Position numbers and translations under genes: made by a program. Below, piece by piece: positions 31,506 to 38,463 of a DNA stretch of 64,000 nt (the first letter of the stretch is position 1; every line of letters starts with the position of its first letter). The DNA comes from Capnocytophaga felis (GTDB lineage Bacteria; Bacteroidota; Bacteroidia; Flavobacteriales; Flavobacteriaceae). Under the pieces are notes generated by a model. The model saw nothing but the letters and a program-made list of their open reading frames with translations. It did not search any database and was not told the origin of the DNA. The stretch covers positions 186,001-250,000 of the forward strand of contig NZ_BLBC01000014.1 of assembly GCF_009684755.1 (NCBI RefSeq). Reading direction: 5' to 3'.

Positions 31506-31838
31506 ATGGAAAAAAAAATAGGACAACTAATCAAAGAAAGAATGAAAGCTCAAAAACTGACAGTTATAGAGTTTTCAGAGCTAATTGGAACAGAAAGAAG
31601 TAATGTTTATAACATCTTTGAAAGGGATAGTATAGATACAAATTTGTTGAAAAAAATAGGACATATTTTGGAGTATGATTTTTTTGAACATTTTTTAGAA
31701 GAAAAGACTATCCAAAAGATAAAACTTTCCGACAACTTAAAAAAATCGAAAGTTTTTATCCAATTAGATGTAAGTGAAGATGAAATTGTAAAAATAGGAT
31801 TTGAAGAAAAAGTATTGAAAATATTAAATGTGAAGTAA
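31506..31838 (+). CDS. XRE-family repressor
   Basis: 110 residues from ATG 31506 (an upstream TTG at 31476 is in frame but less likely). N-terminal helix-turn-helix of Cro/C1 type: IGQLIKERMKAQKLTVIEFS then LIGTERSNVYNIFERDSIDT. The C-terminal part is short and has no LexA/CI-type Ser-Lys peptidase, so induction would not work by RecA-aided self-cleavage. It starts a rightward operon divergent from the Cro-like gene and is the likely lysogeny repressor. Confidence 0.8.
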   Translation: MEKKIGQLIKERMKAQKLTVIEFSELIGTERSNVYNIFERDSIDTNLLKKIGHILEYDFFEHFLEEKTIQKIKLSDNLKKSKVFIQLDVSEDEIVKIGFEEKVLKILNVK

Positions 31839-31840
31839 TT

Positions 31841-32245
31841 ATGAGTAAAGATTTATTAACACAATTGAATTTGGATACTATTAAGAAATATATAGAGGTT
31901 TTATATCTATGTTGTGCAAATTATGACAGAAAATATGTCTTCTCGGATGAAATTAGAGAGATGTATCATAGAAAATATGGAGAATATCCACAATTAATTG
32001 AAGTAAGGTCAGCCATACATATATTGTATTCTTTATTTAAAGAGCATATGCCTAACTCTGTATTAGAAGACAATATAGGGCGAAGTGTTACTTATGTTTC
32101 AGAAATGAGAAGTAATGATTTCGATGCTTTTTACAATAATTATGAGAAGTCTATAAATAAAAATATAGAGTATTACAACAATTATGAGGATTTGGCAGAT
32201 AGGCTTGATAAAATAGAAAACATAATTTTTTCAAATGGGGAATAA
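31841..32245 (+). CDS. Unknown protein of the repressor operon (134 residues)
   Basis: Helical protein, 2 nt after the repressor stop and so probably co-translated. It contains YIEVLYLCCANYDRKYVFSD, EVRSAIHILYSLFKEHMPNS and a C-terminal acidic helix (LADRLDKIENIIFSNGE). Since it would be expressed in the lysogen, it may aid maintenance or protect the host; no motif supports a specific claim. Confidence 0.6.
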   Translation: MSKDLLTQLNLDTIKKYIEVLYLCCANYDRKYVFSDEIREMYHRKYGEYPQLIEVRSAIHILYSLFKEHMPNSVLEDNIGRSVTYVSEMRSNDFDAFYNNYEKSINKNIEYYNNYEDLADRLDKIENIIFSNGE

Positions 32246-32266
32246 CCTAAATATTTTGAAAGATGT

Positions 32267-32581
32267 ATGCTTAAAAAAACACAATTAAAAGAAATTCAAA
32301 AACGACTACCAGAGGATATTTTATTGATAGATTCAACTACGTTTGATAATTATACCGATGATGAATATTTAGCATTACTTTCTTGGATAAAATGCTTCAA
32401 AAATCATTATGAAAAATTTCAAAATAATGCTCCATTTTATCCCCATTGTGCTTTCGTTTCAACAAGATTGTTTATAGATTTCTTATATCATAACCGAGAA
32501 GAAAAAGCAATTTATTTGAACGAGATCCATATAAAAACAAAAAAGCAAATGGATGCATATATCCGTTTGTGGGGTATGTAA
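32267..32581 (+). CDS. Unknown protein of the repressor operon (104 residues)
   Basis: Third gene of the rightward operon, 21 nt after the previous. Starts MLKKTQLKEIQKRLPEDILL; rich in aromatic residues (YLALLSWIKCFKNHYEKFQN, FVSTRLFIDFLYHN). No membrane segment and no recognised family. It ends just before the origin-like repeats. Confidence 0.58.
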   Translation: MLKKTQLKEIQKRLPEDILLIDSTTFDNYTDDEYLALLSWIKCFKNHYEKFQNNAPFYPHCAFVSTRLFIDFLYHNREEKAIYLNEIHIKTKKQMDAYIRLWGM

Positions 32582-32613
32582 TTTGCTGATCATAGAGTTT
32601 TTTGAGGTTAAAA

Positions 32614-33112
32614 TTTTTGTGTGCAGAAATTCACGTTGTCAATGAAAAATTTGCACACAAAAAACGCTCTGCACACAAAAAAAATCTTGAAAAAAATTTT
32701 TGTGTGCAGATTTGTGTGCAACGTATTTTATTGATTTTCTTTATATTATACTTTATTTTTATTCTTACACACAAAACACACAAAAAAAATATAATAAAAA
32801 GAGTGTGAAAAAAATATACCGAAAACCCTCCCAAAAGTGTTAAAATCGGCATTTTCCGCACCTCACAGACATCAAGCATAAATAAATGAAAAATTTTTGT
32901 GTGTTTTGTGTGTTTTGTGTGCAAAGGCACTTAATGAATTGAAAAACAAACACATATACTTACACACAAATTGCACACAAATATTTTCAGTTCAAAATCA
33001 TATTTTCTTTAGGGGGCGGGTTTTTGTTATATAAGGGAAGTAATCCTTTACCTAATTTGCTTTGAAAATGGTACCGGAAAATGAGGCGGCGAGGTGCTCC
33101 GGTACCGGAAAA
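32614..33112. other. Origin-like region: TGTGTGC/GCACACA cluster plus GC-rich repeat patch
   Basis: The 611-nt gap 32582-33193 holds only short frames in low-complexity sequence. In 32614-32978 I count 12 copies of GTGTG[C/T] or its complement: forward near 32619, 32702, 32714, 32899, 32908, 32917; reverse near 32653, 32671, 32767, 32776, 32962, 32973. Several pair as inverted copies (TTTGTGTGCA / TTGCACACAA). Next comes a GC-rich patch with GGTACCGGAAAA repeated directly at 33070-33081 and 33101-33112, each containing palindrome GGTACC. Repeated protein-binding sites, AT-rich DNA and a GC-rich patch in the only gene-free stretch suggest the replication origin. The initiator is unknown. Confidence 0.55.
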
Positions 33113-33125
33113 AAGGGGAAAAATT

Positions 33126-33155
33126 TTGTAGTTATACAAAATTGATATACTTTTG
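33126..33155 (+). promoter_or_regulatory. Perfect Bacteroidetes promoter for the 45-residue gene
   Basis: TTG (33126-33128), 19 nt, TACTTTTG (33148-33155). This exact consensus points rightward to ATG 33194, about 30 nt beyond the expected start of transcription. Confidence 0.72.
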
Positions 33156-33193
33156 TGGCGTAAATCTTTCACGTTTACAAAAAATTAAGCCTT

Positions 33194-33331
33194 ATGAATA
33201 GATCACATACACATAACATCAGCAATCCAAGCGAAAAGTTACTTCATTTCTTTAGAGGGCTAAGAACTATGAAAGAAAAAAATCAAGATTCTATCAAATC
33301 TAAGGAGTATAAGGAGTTCAAAAAGATATAA
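33194..33331 (+). CDS. 45-residue basic protein
   Basis: ATG 33194 to TAA 33331, behind a perfect promoter. It starts MNRSHTHNISNPSEKLLHFF and ends in a Lys-rich helix (SKEYKEFKKI). Between the origin-like region and the toxin gene, which is transcribed toward it. It may be a small regulator or a translated leader. Function unknown; the promoter is the main support. Confidence 0.5.
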   Translation: MNRSHTHNISNPSEKLLHFFRGLRTMKEKNQDSIKSKEYKEFKKI

Positions 33332-33360
33332 ATGGACAGTTTGGAGTAAGTAAATGAGTT

Positions 33361-33690
33361 TTATACTCCTAAATTGTCTTTTAAAATATCTATATTGATA
33401 TTTTCGTATTCTGATTTGTCATAAATAGATACAAAAGAAACGAGCATTTCTTCAATATTCACAATGGTTTCGTAAGTAATGACCCTTGCACCGCCACTTT
33501 TACCTTTGTTTTTAGCAGTTATTTTCATTCGTATTTTCTTAAACCCTCCACCTAAATCAACACCTCCATCTTTTCCATTTTCAATGGCAGACATCAATTT
33601 TTTCAAATCATCGTTGAGGGTTTTATATTTTTTCCGCAAAGATTTAAATTCTTTATCGAAATCATCGGTTGTTGTAAACTCATATTTCAT
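33361..33690 (-). CDS. RelE/ParE-family toxin
   Basis: 109 residues from ATG 33690 (frame open to 33702). Layout matches RelE-type toxins of Bacteroidetes: FDKEFKSLRKKYKTLNDDL, then GGGFKKIRMKI, the basic loop KNKGKSGGARVITYE, and the C-terminal SIYDKSEYENI. Such toxins usually cut mRNA at the ribosome or act on gyrase; which applies here is not clear. Its start overlaps the antitoxin gene by 11 nt, so the two are co-translated. Confidence 0.82.
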   Translation of the reverse strand: MKYEFTTTDDFDKEFKSLRKKYKTLNDDLKKLMSAIENGKDGGVDLGGGFKKIRMKITAKNKGKSGGARVITYETIVNIEEMLVSFVSIYDKSEYENINIDILKDNLGV

Positions 33691-33916
33691 TGAGCAAGGC
33701 ATTTACGGAGTTTCCTTTTCTTTTTCCTGCGGCAATTTCTTTTGCGTGTGTAGCGGAACGATTAAGTCTTTTCAAAAAGTTTTTTTCCTTTGCAGTCAAA
33801 ACCTTTTTAGGCTTTGTCTTTACTTTTGTTATTTCAGTAAAATCAAATGTTTTAGCAATTTCCAAAAGAGCCAGTGCCTGTTTGCTTTCGCTGTTTATTG
33901 TAATGATGTAGCCCAT
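33680..33916 (-). CDS. Antitoxin partner of the RelE-like toxin
   Basis: 78 residues from ATG 33916. A short N-terminal strand and helix (GYIITINSESKQALALLEIA), a basic linker, and a C-terminal helical part (EIAAGKRKGNSVNALLNEI) that would wrap the toxin. The longer start at 33937 would lie at or before the start of transcription from the -7 at 33942-33935, so 33916 is preferred. The pair next to the integrase probably stabilises the element. Confidence 0.75.
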   Translation of the reverse strand: MGYIITINSESKQALALLEIAKTFDFTEITKVKTKPKKVLTAKEKNFLKRLNRSATHAKEIAAGKRKGNSVNALLNEI

Positions 33917-33934
33917 AATTGTATAGATTTTCTG

Positions 33935-33942
33935 CAAAGATA
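33935..33942 (-). promoter_or_regulatory. -7 element for the toxin-antitoxin pair
   Basis: TATCTTTG on the minus strand, directly behind the integrase stop codon; no good TTG at 19 nt. It sets the antitoxin start at 33916. Confidence 0.5.
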
Positions 33943-33947
33943 TAAAA

Positions 33948-35219
33948 TTATTTCTGATTGTAATACGCTTCCCAATGAGCTAAAAGTTTCTCGGCGTGTT
34001 CGGTAGGCGTTACTTTAATGTAGCTCAAAAATGTTTTCTCGCTGGTATGACCTGTGATTTTCATTATTGAAATTGTTGGGAAATTCATCTTATATAAATT
34101 GGTTGCGAACGAACGCCGACAAGTGTGTGAGCTTACCAATTGCCATTTCGGATACATAGCCGTCTCCTTACGTTTGGTAAAAGCATTCATCAATGAACCA
34201 CGAATAGGTTCTACCAATCCCACAATTTGGCAAACTTCTTTAATGTATAAATTGAACTTAACATCTGAAATGCTTTTGGGCATACCACGCTTAGAAATCA
34301 TTTCTTTGATATGATGATGCAACGGAATAACCACTTTTATTCCGGAACTATGTTTTGTTTTCTGCGGTTGTACGGTAATAAATTTGTCTTCGGGCTTTAT
34401 TTCTGGTAAGGAAAGGAAGTCAGAAACTCGTAAGCCGGTCCAAAAACCAATAATTGCCAAATCACGGCAATTTTCGAGCCTGGGATTATTGGAAAAATCA
34501 TAATCGAAGATACGTTGTATTTCATCTTCACTGAGTGCAATACTCACGCTTTCTTCTTTCAGTACGGAAAATTCTTTGTAGTCAGGCAGAACGCTGTATT
34601 TCATTTCTTCTGCTTTTTTAAGCAATACTTTTACGTTTTTAACTAAATCACCAACAGTATTTGTAGCGTATCGCTTAGAATACAAATAATTGACAAATTT
34701 TTCGTAATCGTCAGTTGTAAAACTGCTTATTTTCAATTTTCCGTGCTTTGCTTCATATTCACGCAATCGATTAGCCGTCTTTTTGTAGTGCTTTATTTTT
34801 GAAGGTTCATAATGTTTTTTAGTGCTTTTATTGATAAGGTTAGGAGCTTTCTCGCAAAAATCATCAATGAAGTCTGTAAAATACTCAAACTCCTTTGCCT
34901 CCGGTACCTTGTTTTTGAAATGCAAGTCAAAAGCATTTTTAAGCTCTTGCACAGTAACGGCAATTCCATTTAGCTCCATATTGTTTATGGTTGTGATTAA
35001 AAAATCATTGTAAACGGAAATTTTTGTTTTGATATGGGAATTTGTTAGCCCGACCGCACCACGTTTTACTTTAGGGCTTCGAGCATCAAAATCCCATTCT
35101 TCCGGAGATATTTTTACGCCAGTAGTGTATTTAAAGATTTTTTTATCTACCTTTGAATAATATTGTATAATAATGGGAGTTGGCTTATCTGATTTTGGTT
35201 CTTTTAAATAAAAATACAT
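33948..35219 (-). CDS. int: Tyrosine recombinase (integrase)
   Basis: 423 residues from ATG 35219. An N-terminal arm-binding-like domain (MYFYLKEPKSDKPTPIII ... TTGVKISPEEWDF), a SAM-like core-binding domain (about 110-215), and the catalytic domain with Arg (FWTGLRVSDFLSLP), His-x-x-Arg (SSHTCRRSFATNL), the second His (ITGHTSEKT) and Tyr (FLSYIKV). It is the phage/ICE integrase type of Bacteroidetes. A -7 element TATATTTG (35241-35234) precedes the start by 15 nt, making the longer frame to 35306 unlikely. Located 162 bp from attR, as expected for the enzyme that moved this element. Confidence 0.93.
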   Translation of the reverse strand: MYFYLKEPKSDKPTPIIIQYYSKVDKKIFKYTTGVKISPEEWDFDARSPKVKRGAVGLTNSHIKTKISVYNDFLITTINNMELNGIAVTVQELKNAFDLHFKNKVPEAKEFEYFTDFIDDFCEKAPNLINKSTKKHYEPSKIKHYKKTANRLREYEAKHGKLKISSFTTDDYEKFVNYLYSKRYATNTVGDLVKNVKVLLKKAEEMKYSVLPDYKEFSVLKEESVSIALSEDEIQRIFDYDFSNNPRLENCRDLAIIGFWTGLRVSDFLSLPEIKPEDKFITVQPQKTKHSSGIKVVIPLHHHIKEMISKRGMPKSISDVKFNLYIKEVCQIVGLVEPIRGSLMNAFTKRKETAMYPKWQLVSSHTCRRSFATNLYKMNFPTISIMKITGHTSEKTFLSYIKVTPTEHAEKLLAHWEAYYNQK

Positions 35220-35243
35220 TGCAATTTTTTTTGCAAATATATA

Positions 35244-35269
35244 AAAAGGGTAAGAAAAAGGGTAAGTTA
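35244..35269 (-). promoter_or_regulatory. Tandem arm-type sites over the integrase promoter
   Basis: Two 12-bp units (minus strand CTTACCCTTTTT twice) immediately upstream of the integrase -7. The outer unit extends to the 14 bases found also at 7072-7085 near attL. Sites shared with the other end suggest integrase binding, and their place suggests that integrase controls its own expression. Confidence 0.55.
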
Positions 35270-35380
35270 TTTTGTTATTGTAGTTTATTTTTGACCACAC
35301 ACACAAACAACCGTTTTATATAAATAACTGAAAATGTTTGTGTATAGATGTAAATAGTTTAGGTAGGTAAAATAGAATGT

Positions 35381-35439
35381 AATCCTGACGAGGTCACAAA
35401 ATAAAATAACTCACTGTAAAGCAGTGAGTTATTTTTTTT
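35381..35439 (+). repeat. attR: direct repeat copy 2
   Basis: 59 bp matching 7002-7062, holding the tRNA-Arg 3' 16 bases and the terminator hairpin. It is a fragment, not a tRNA gene. It marks the right border of the element. Confidence 0.88.
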
Positions 35440-35523
35440 AATAAAACTTTTACAAATTAAAATTAACGCTTCTTCAAAATTATAAAACAATCAATTCCTT
35501 ATTTGAAAAGTAAAATCAGTAAC

Positions 35524-35673
35524 TTATTTTTTAAGATTTTCTTTCTTCTTCAGGTAATTCTCCCTAAAGTTTCTTCCTTGTCTTTTGTATAGTTTATTCC
35601 GATTTTTTCTATCATTCCAAAAAACAAGAAAAAAGAACACAGGAATAATCAATAATCCCCATAACCACCACAT
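35524..35673 (-). CDS. 49-residue membrane protein after the ABC ATPase
   Basis: ATG 35673, 22 nt downstream of the ABC ATPase stop. N-terminal membrane helix (MWWLWGLLIIPVFFFLVF) and a strongly basic tail (NDRKNRNKLYKRQGRNFREN as first part). Probably co-transcribed with the ATPase gene as a small accessory protein. Clean topology supports it; function unknown. Confidence 0.6.
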   Translation of the reverse strand: MWWLWGLLIIPVFFFLVFWNDRKNRNKLYKRQGRNFRENYLKKKENLKK

Positions 35674-35695
35674 ATATTTATTATATTTTTAAAAA

Positions 35696-36388
35696 TTATT
35701 CTTTTCTAAAATCACTGTCTATCAATCCATCACGCAAACGAATAATACGGTGTGCGTGCTGAGCGATATCTTCTTCGTGTGTTACCAAAATAACCGTATT
35801 TCCTTTTTGGTGAATTTCATCAAAAAGAGCCATAATTTCGTACGAAGTTTTCGAATCCAAATTTCCCGTAGGCTCATCTGCCAAAATAATGGAAGGATGA
35901 TTCACTAAAGCTCTTGCCACAGCCACTCTTTGTCTTTGTCCGCCCGATAGTTCATTAGGTTTATGCGTCATTCTATCTCCAAGTCCCACAAGTTCAAGCA
36001 CTTCTTTGGCTCGTTCTCGTCGTTTATCTTTTCCTATTCCTGCATAAATCATCGGCAAAGCCACATTATCTAACGCAGTAGTTCTGGGCATTAAGTTAAA
36101 CGTCTGGAAAACAAATCCAATTTCCTTATTACGAATATCAGCAAGCTCTCCGTCAGAAAGTTTACTAACATCTCTCCCATTAAGAATATATTCACCCGAA
36201 GTTGGCGTATCCAAACAACCTAAAATATTCATCAAAGTTGATTTTCCTGAGCCTGAAGGTCCCATAAGTGCCACATATTCACCTTTTTCAATCGATAAAA
36301 AAATGCCTTTTAACACGTGCAGAACCTCGCTCCCTAACTTAAAATCACGTTTGATATCTCTAACTTCTAATAAACTCATATTTTTCAC
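35696..36388 (-). CDS. ABC transporter ATPase, MacB/LolD type
   Basis: 230-residue ATPase subunit with Walker [17 protein letters not shown]-loop [20 protein letters not shown], signature [15 protein letters not shown], Walker [13 protein letters not shown] and His (LVTHEEDIA). The [12 protein letters not shown] stretch and length are those of the MacB/LolD/FtsE group, which pair with FtsX-like permeases. No permease gene is adjacent, so the partner is elsewhere; lipoprotein transport or efflux cannot be told apart. Confidence 0.88.
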   Translation of the reverse strand: MKNMSLLEVRDIKRDFKLGSEVLHVLKGIFLSIEKGEYVALMGPSGSGKSTLMNILGCLDTPTSGEYILNGRDVSKLSDGELADIRNKEIGFVFQTFNLMPRTTALDNVALPMIYAGIGKDKRRERAKEVLELVGLGDRMTHKPNELSGGQRQRVAVARALVNHPSIILADEPTGNLDSKTSYEIMALFDEIHQKGNTVILVTHEEDIAQHAHRIIRLRDGLIDSDFRKE

Positions 36389-36469
36389 AAATTAAGCGAA
36401 TTGATTGTTTTTTACAACATTCCAAATAATAAAACTTCAACTATTTTTTTGCGAATATACTAAAAATCA

Positions 36470-37018
36470 TCAGACTTTAATATAAAAAACTTCCTTTTTT
36501 TGTTCCCTACGTATAAAAACATATCCTTGTGAAAAAGTATTTATGCAAGCTGTAGTTTTTGGATGATTTATCAATTTCTGCCAATGAATTGTATTACAAT
36601 CCTTATTTATATCATTAATTATCAACACACTATCATTATGCATTCTTTCTAAAAAAGATGTAATTTCCAAATTCTCAGTATATTTATTTACAAAAATCAA
36701 ATCGTATCTTTTTATTACAGAATTCGAGTAAATTTCTGTTTCAACGGAAATATTTCTTTCTGTGAATTGTAACGCTTCTTGGATATTTTTATCATTTATA
36801 AAAATGTATTTTGCATCAAAATATTCAACAAATTGTAACAATAATTGAAATTTTCTTTCAGAAATCTCCATTTTTTTGAAATTGTACATTTCTTTATTTT
36901 GAATTTCACTTTTTACACGCAAACAATTGTTAATCAAATCAAAAACAAACGGAGAATGAACTCCGTGAAGATGAATTGATTTGAAAAAAAACAAAATATA
37001 ATTAAAAATAAACTTCAT
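36470..37018 (-). CDS. Methyltransferase-fold-like protein
   Basis: 182 residues from ATG 37018 (a TTG at 37036 is also in frame). Starts MKFIFNYILFFFKSIHLHGV with HGVHSPFVFDLINNCL, the hallmark of a flavobacterial family annotated as SAM-dependent methyltransferase. The glycine-rich SAM loop expected after the first strand is not visible (AKYIFINDKNIQEAL instead), so this copy may be shortened or inactive. Target unknown. Confidence 0.6.
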   Translation of the reverse strand: MKFIFNYILFFFKSIHLHGVHSPFVFDLINNCLRVKSEIQNKEMYNFKKMEISERKFQLLLQFVEYFDAKYIFINDKNIQEALQFTERNISVETEIYSNSVIKRYDLIFVNKYTENLEITSFLERMHNDSVLIINDINKDCNTIHWQKLINHPKTTACINTFSQGYVFIRREQKKEVFYIKV

Positions 37019-37144
37019 CACCTTTGTGTAATTCAATCACAAAAATAGAAAAAACAATTCATAAATTTCTCGTATGCGAAAAAAGTTATATATTGCGAGG
37101 TTGAATCAGAAATATAAAAACAATTCTTTTTATTTTAACTTCAT

Positions 37145-38434
37145 ATGAAAAAAAATACAAAAATTGCGTTACATTGGCAAATTCTCATTGGTATGTTAGC
37201 AGGAGGTTTATTAGCCCTGCTAATGTTACAATTTTCGTGGGGAAAAAACTTCGTGTTGGATTACGTAAAACCTTTCGGAAACATTTTTATTAAATCATTA
37301 AAAATCATAGCTATACCTCTAATTTTAGCTTCTCTCATCAAAGGAATTTCCGATTTGAAAGATATTTCCAAATTTTCCAGAATTGGTACAAGAACAATCA
37401 TCATATATATGCTGACCACAGTTTTGGCAATTTCCATCGGGCTAATAGTGGCAAACATCGTTAAACCGGGAAAAATGCTGAAAGAAGAAACCCGTATTGA
37501 ATTGATGGAAAGCTTTAAATCACAAGCAGATAAGAGTATAAGCATTGCTCAAAAACAAAAAGAAGCACGCCCGTTAGACGCTATCGAAAACTTAGTGCCA
37601 GATAACCTCTTTTTGTCGGCAACGGACAACGCCAATATGCTTCAAATCATTTTCTGTGCGATATTATTCGGATTTGCAATGATTTTAATCCCTGAAGAAA
37701 AGACAAAACCAGTAAAAGATTTCTTTAGCAGTCTTAATGATATAATACTGAAAATCATTGATTTGATAATGAAATTTGCTCCTTACGGAGTATTTGCACT
37801 TATTGCCGGATTAATCGTGGAAGTACCTAATTCTGAAGTACTTTCTGCTCTATTGGTTTATGCTCTATGTGTGTTTGCCGGCTTAACCATATTGATGGGA
37901 ATATATTGCATTTTGGTATGGAGTTTTACAAAAAGAAGCCCGAAATTCTTTCTGGAAAAGATGGCTCCCGTTCAGCTTTTGGCTTTTTCAACGAGTTCAA
38001 GCTCAGCAACAATGCCTCTGACAATGGAACGTGTGGAAGATGAATTAGGTGTAGATGAGGAAGTTGCAAGTTTTGTGATTCCTTTGGGAGCGACTGTAAA
38101 TATGGACGGAACGAGCCTGTATCTTGGAATTGCAACTATTTTCATTGCTCAAGCCTCAGGAACGGATTTGAACTTCGCGGCTCAACTTGGGATTGTTGTT
38201 ACTGCAACATTGGCTTCCATTGGTACGGCGGGCGTTCCTGGTGCCAGTATTGCTATGCTCGTGATTATTTTGGAACAAGCTGGTATTCCTGAAGCAGGTT
38301 TGGCATTAATCTTCGCTGTTGACCGTCCGTTGGATATGATGCGAACCGTTGCAAATGTTACAGGAGACGCCTGTGTTGCAATGATTGTAGGAAAATCCGT
38401 GGGAAAACTCCACGACATAAAAGAAAAAGAATAA
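37145..38434 (+). CDS. Dicarboxylate/amino acid:cation symporter (DAACS)
   Basis: 429-residue inner-membrane transporter of the GltPh/DctA family. Eight or so membrane segments and the transport core are visible: STSSSSATMPLTMERVEDEL (HP1 Ser-rich loop), PLGATVNMDGTSLYLG (NMDGT motif in TM7), and LASIGTAGVPGASIAMLVII (HP2). The Asp/Arg of TM8 fall in AVDRPLDMMRTVANVTGD. Substrate is probably glutamate, aspartate or a C4-dicarboxylate. Confidence 0.92.
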   Translation: MKKNTKIALHWQILIGMLAGGLLALLMLQFSWGKNFVLDYVKPFGNIFIKSLKIIAIPLILASLIKGISDLKDISKFSRIGTRTIIIYMLTTVLAISIGLIVANIVKPGKMLKEETRIELMESFKSQADKSISIAQKQKEARPLDAIENLVPDNLFLSATDNANMLQIIFCAILFGFAMILIPEEKTKPVKDFFSSLNDIILKIIDLIMKFAPYGVFALIAGLIVEVPNSEVLSALLVYALCVFAGLTILMGIYCILVWSFTKRSPKFFLEKMAPVQLLAFSTSSSSATMPLTMERVEDELGVDEEVASFVIPLGATVNMDGTSLYLGIATIFIAQASGTDLNFAAQLGIVVTATLASIGTAGVPGASIAMLVIILEQAGIPEAGLALIFAVDRPLDMMRTVANVTGDACVAMIVGKSVGKLHDIKEKE

Positions 38435-38463
38435 TTCAATATTTATCTGTATTTTAATTATTT

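Larger units (their letters stand above)
7002..35439. mobile_element. Integrated provirus-like element in tRNA-Arg (about 28.4 kb)
   Basis: It is bounded by attL (7002-7062) and attR (35381-35439), with a tyrosine integrase next to attR. The interior order from right to left is: integrase; antitoxin and toxin; origin-like repeats; rightward repressor operon; divergent Cro-like gene; early genes with primase-helicase; a long leftward structural/lysis operon; and a polyvalent protein near attL. None of the translated genes resembles terminase, portal, head protease, tail tube, sheath, tape measure or baseplate proteins. Lysis genes, a receptor spike and many single-pass membrane proteins are present. 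I infer a provirus of a tail-less, probably membrane-containing virus. A highly diverged tailed phage or a phage satellite is the main alternative. Confidence 0.8.

Noticed and set aside
32602-32930. Frames on both strands (68 and 99 residues) in the repeat region
   Set aside because: They read through the TGTGTGC/GCACACA cluster, giving repeats such as HTKHTKHTK, with no start signal or promoter; better explained as non-coding origin-like DNA.
35381-35397. Second tRNA-Arg gene at the right end
   Set aside because: Only the last 16 nt of the tRNA are present; it is the attR fragment.
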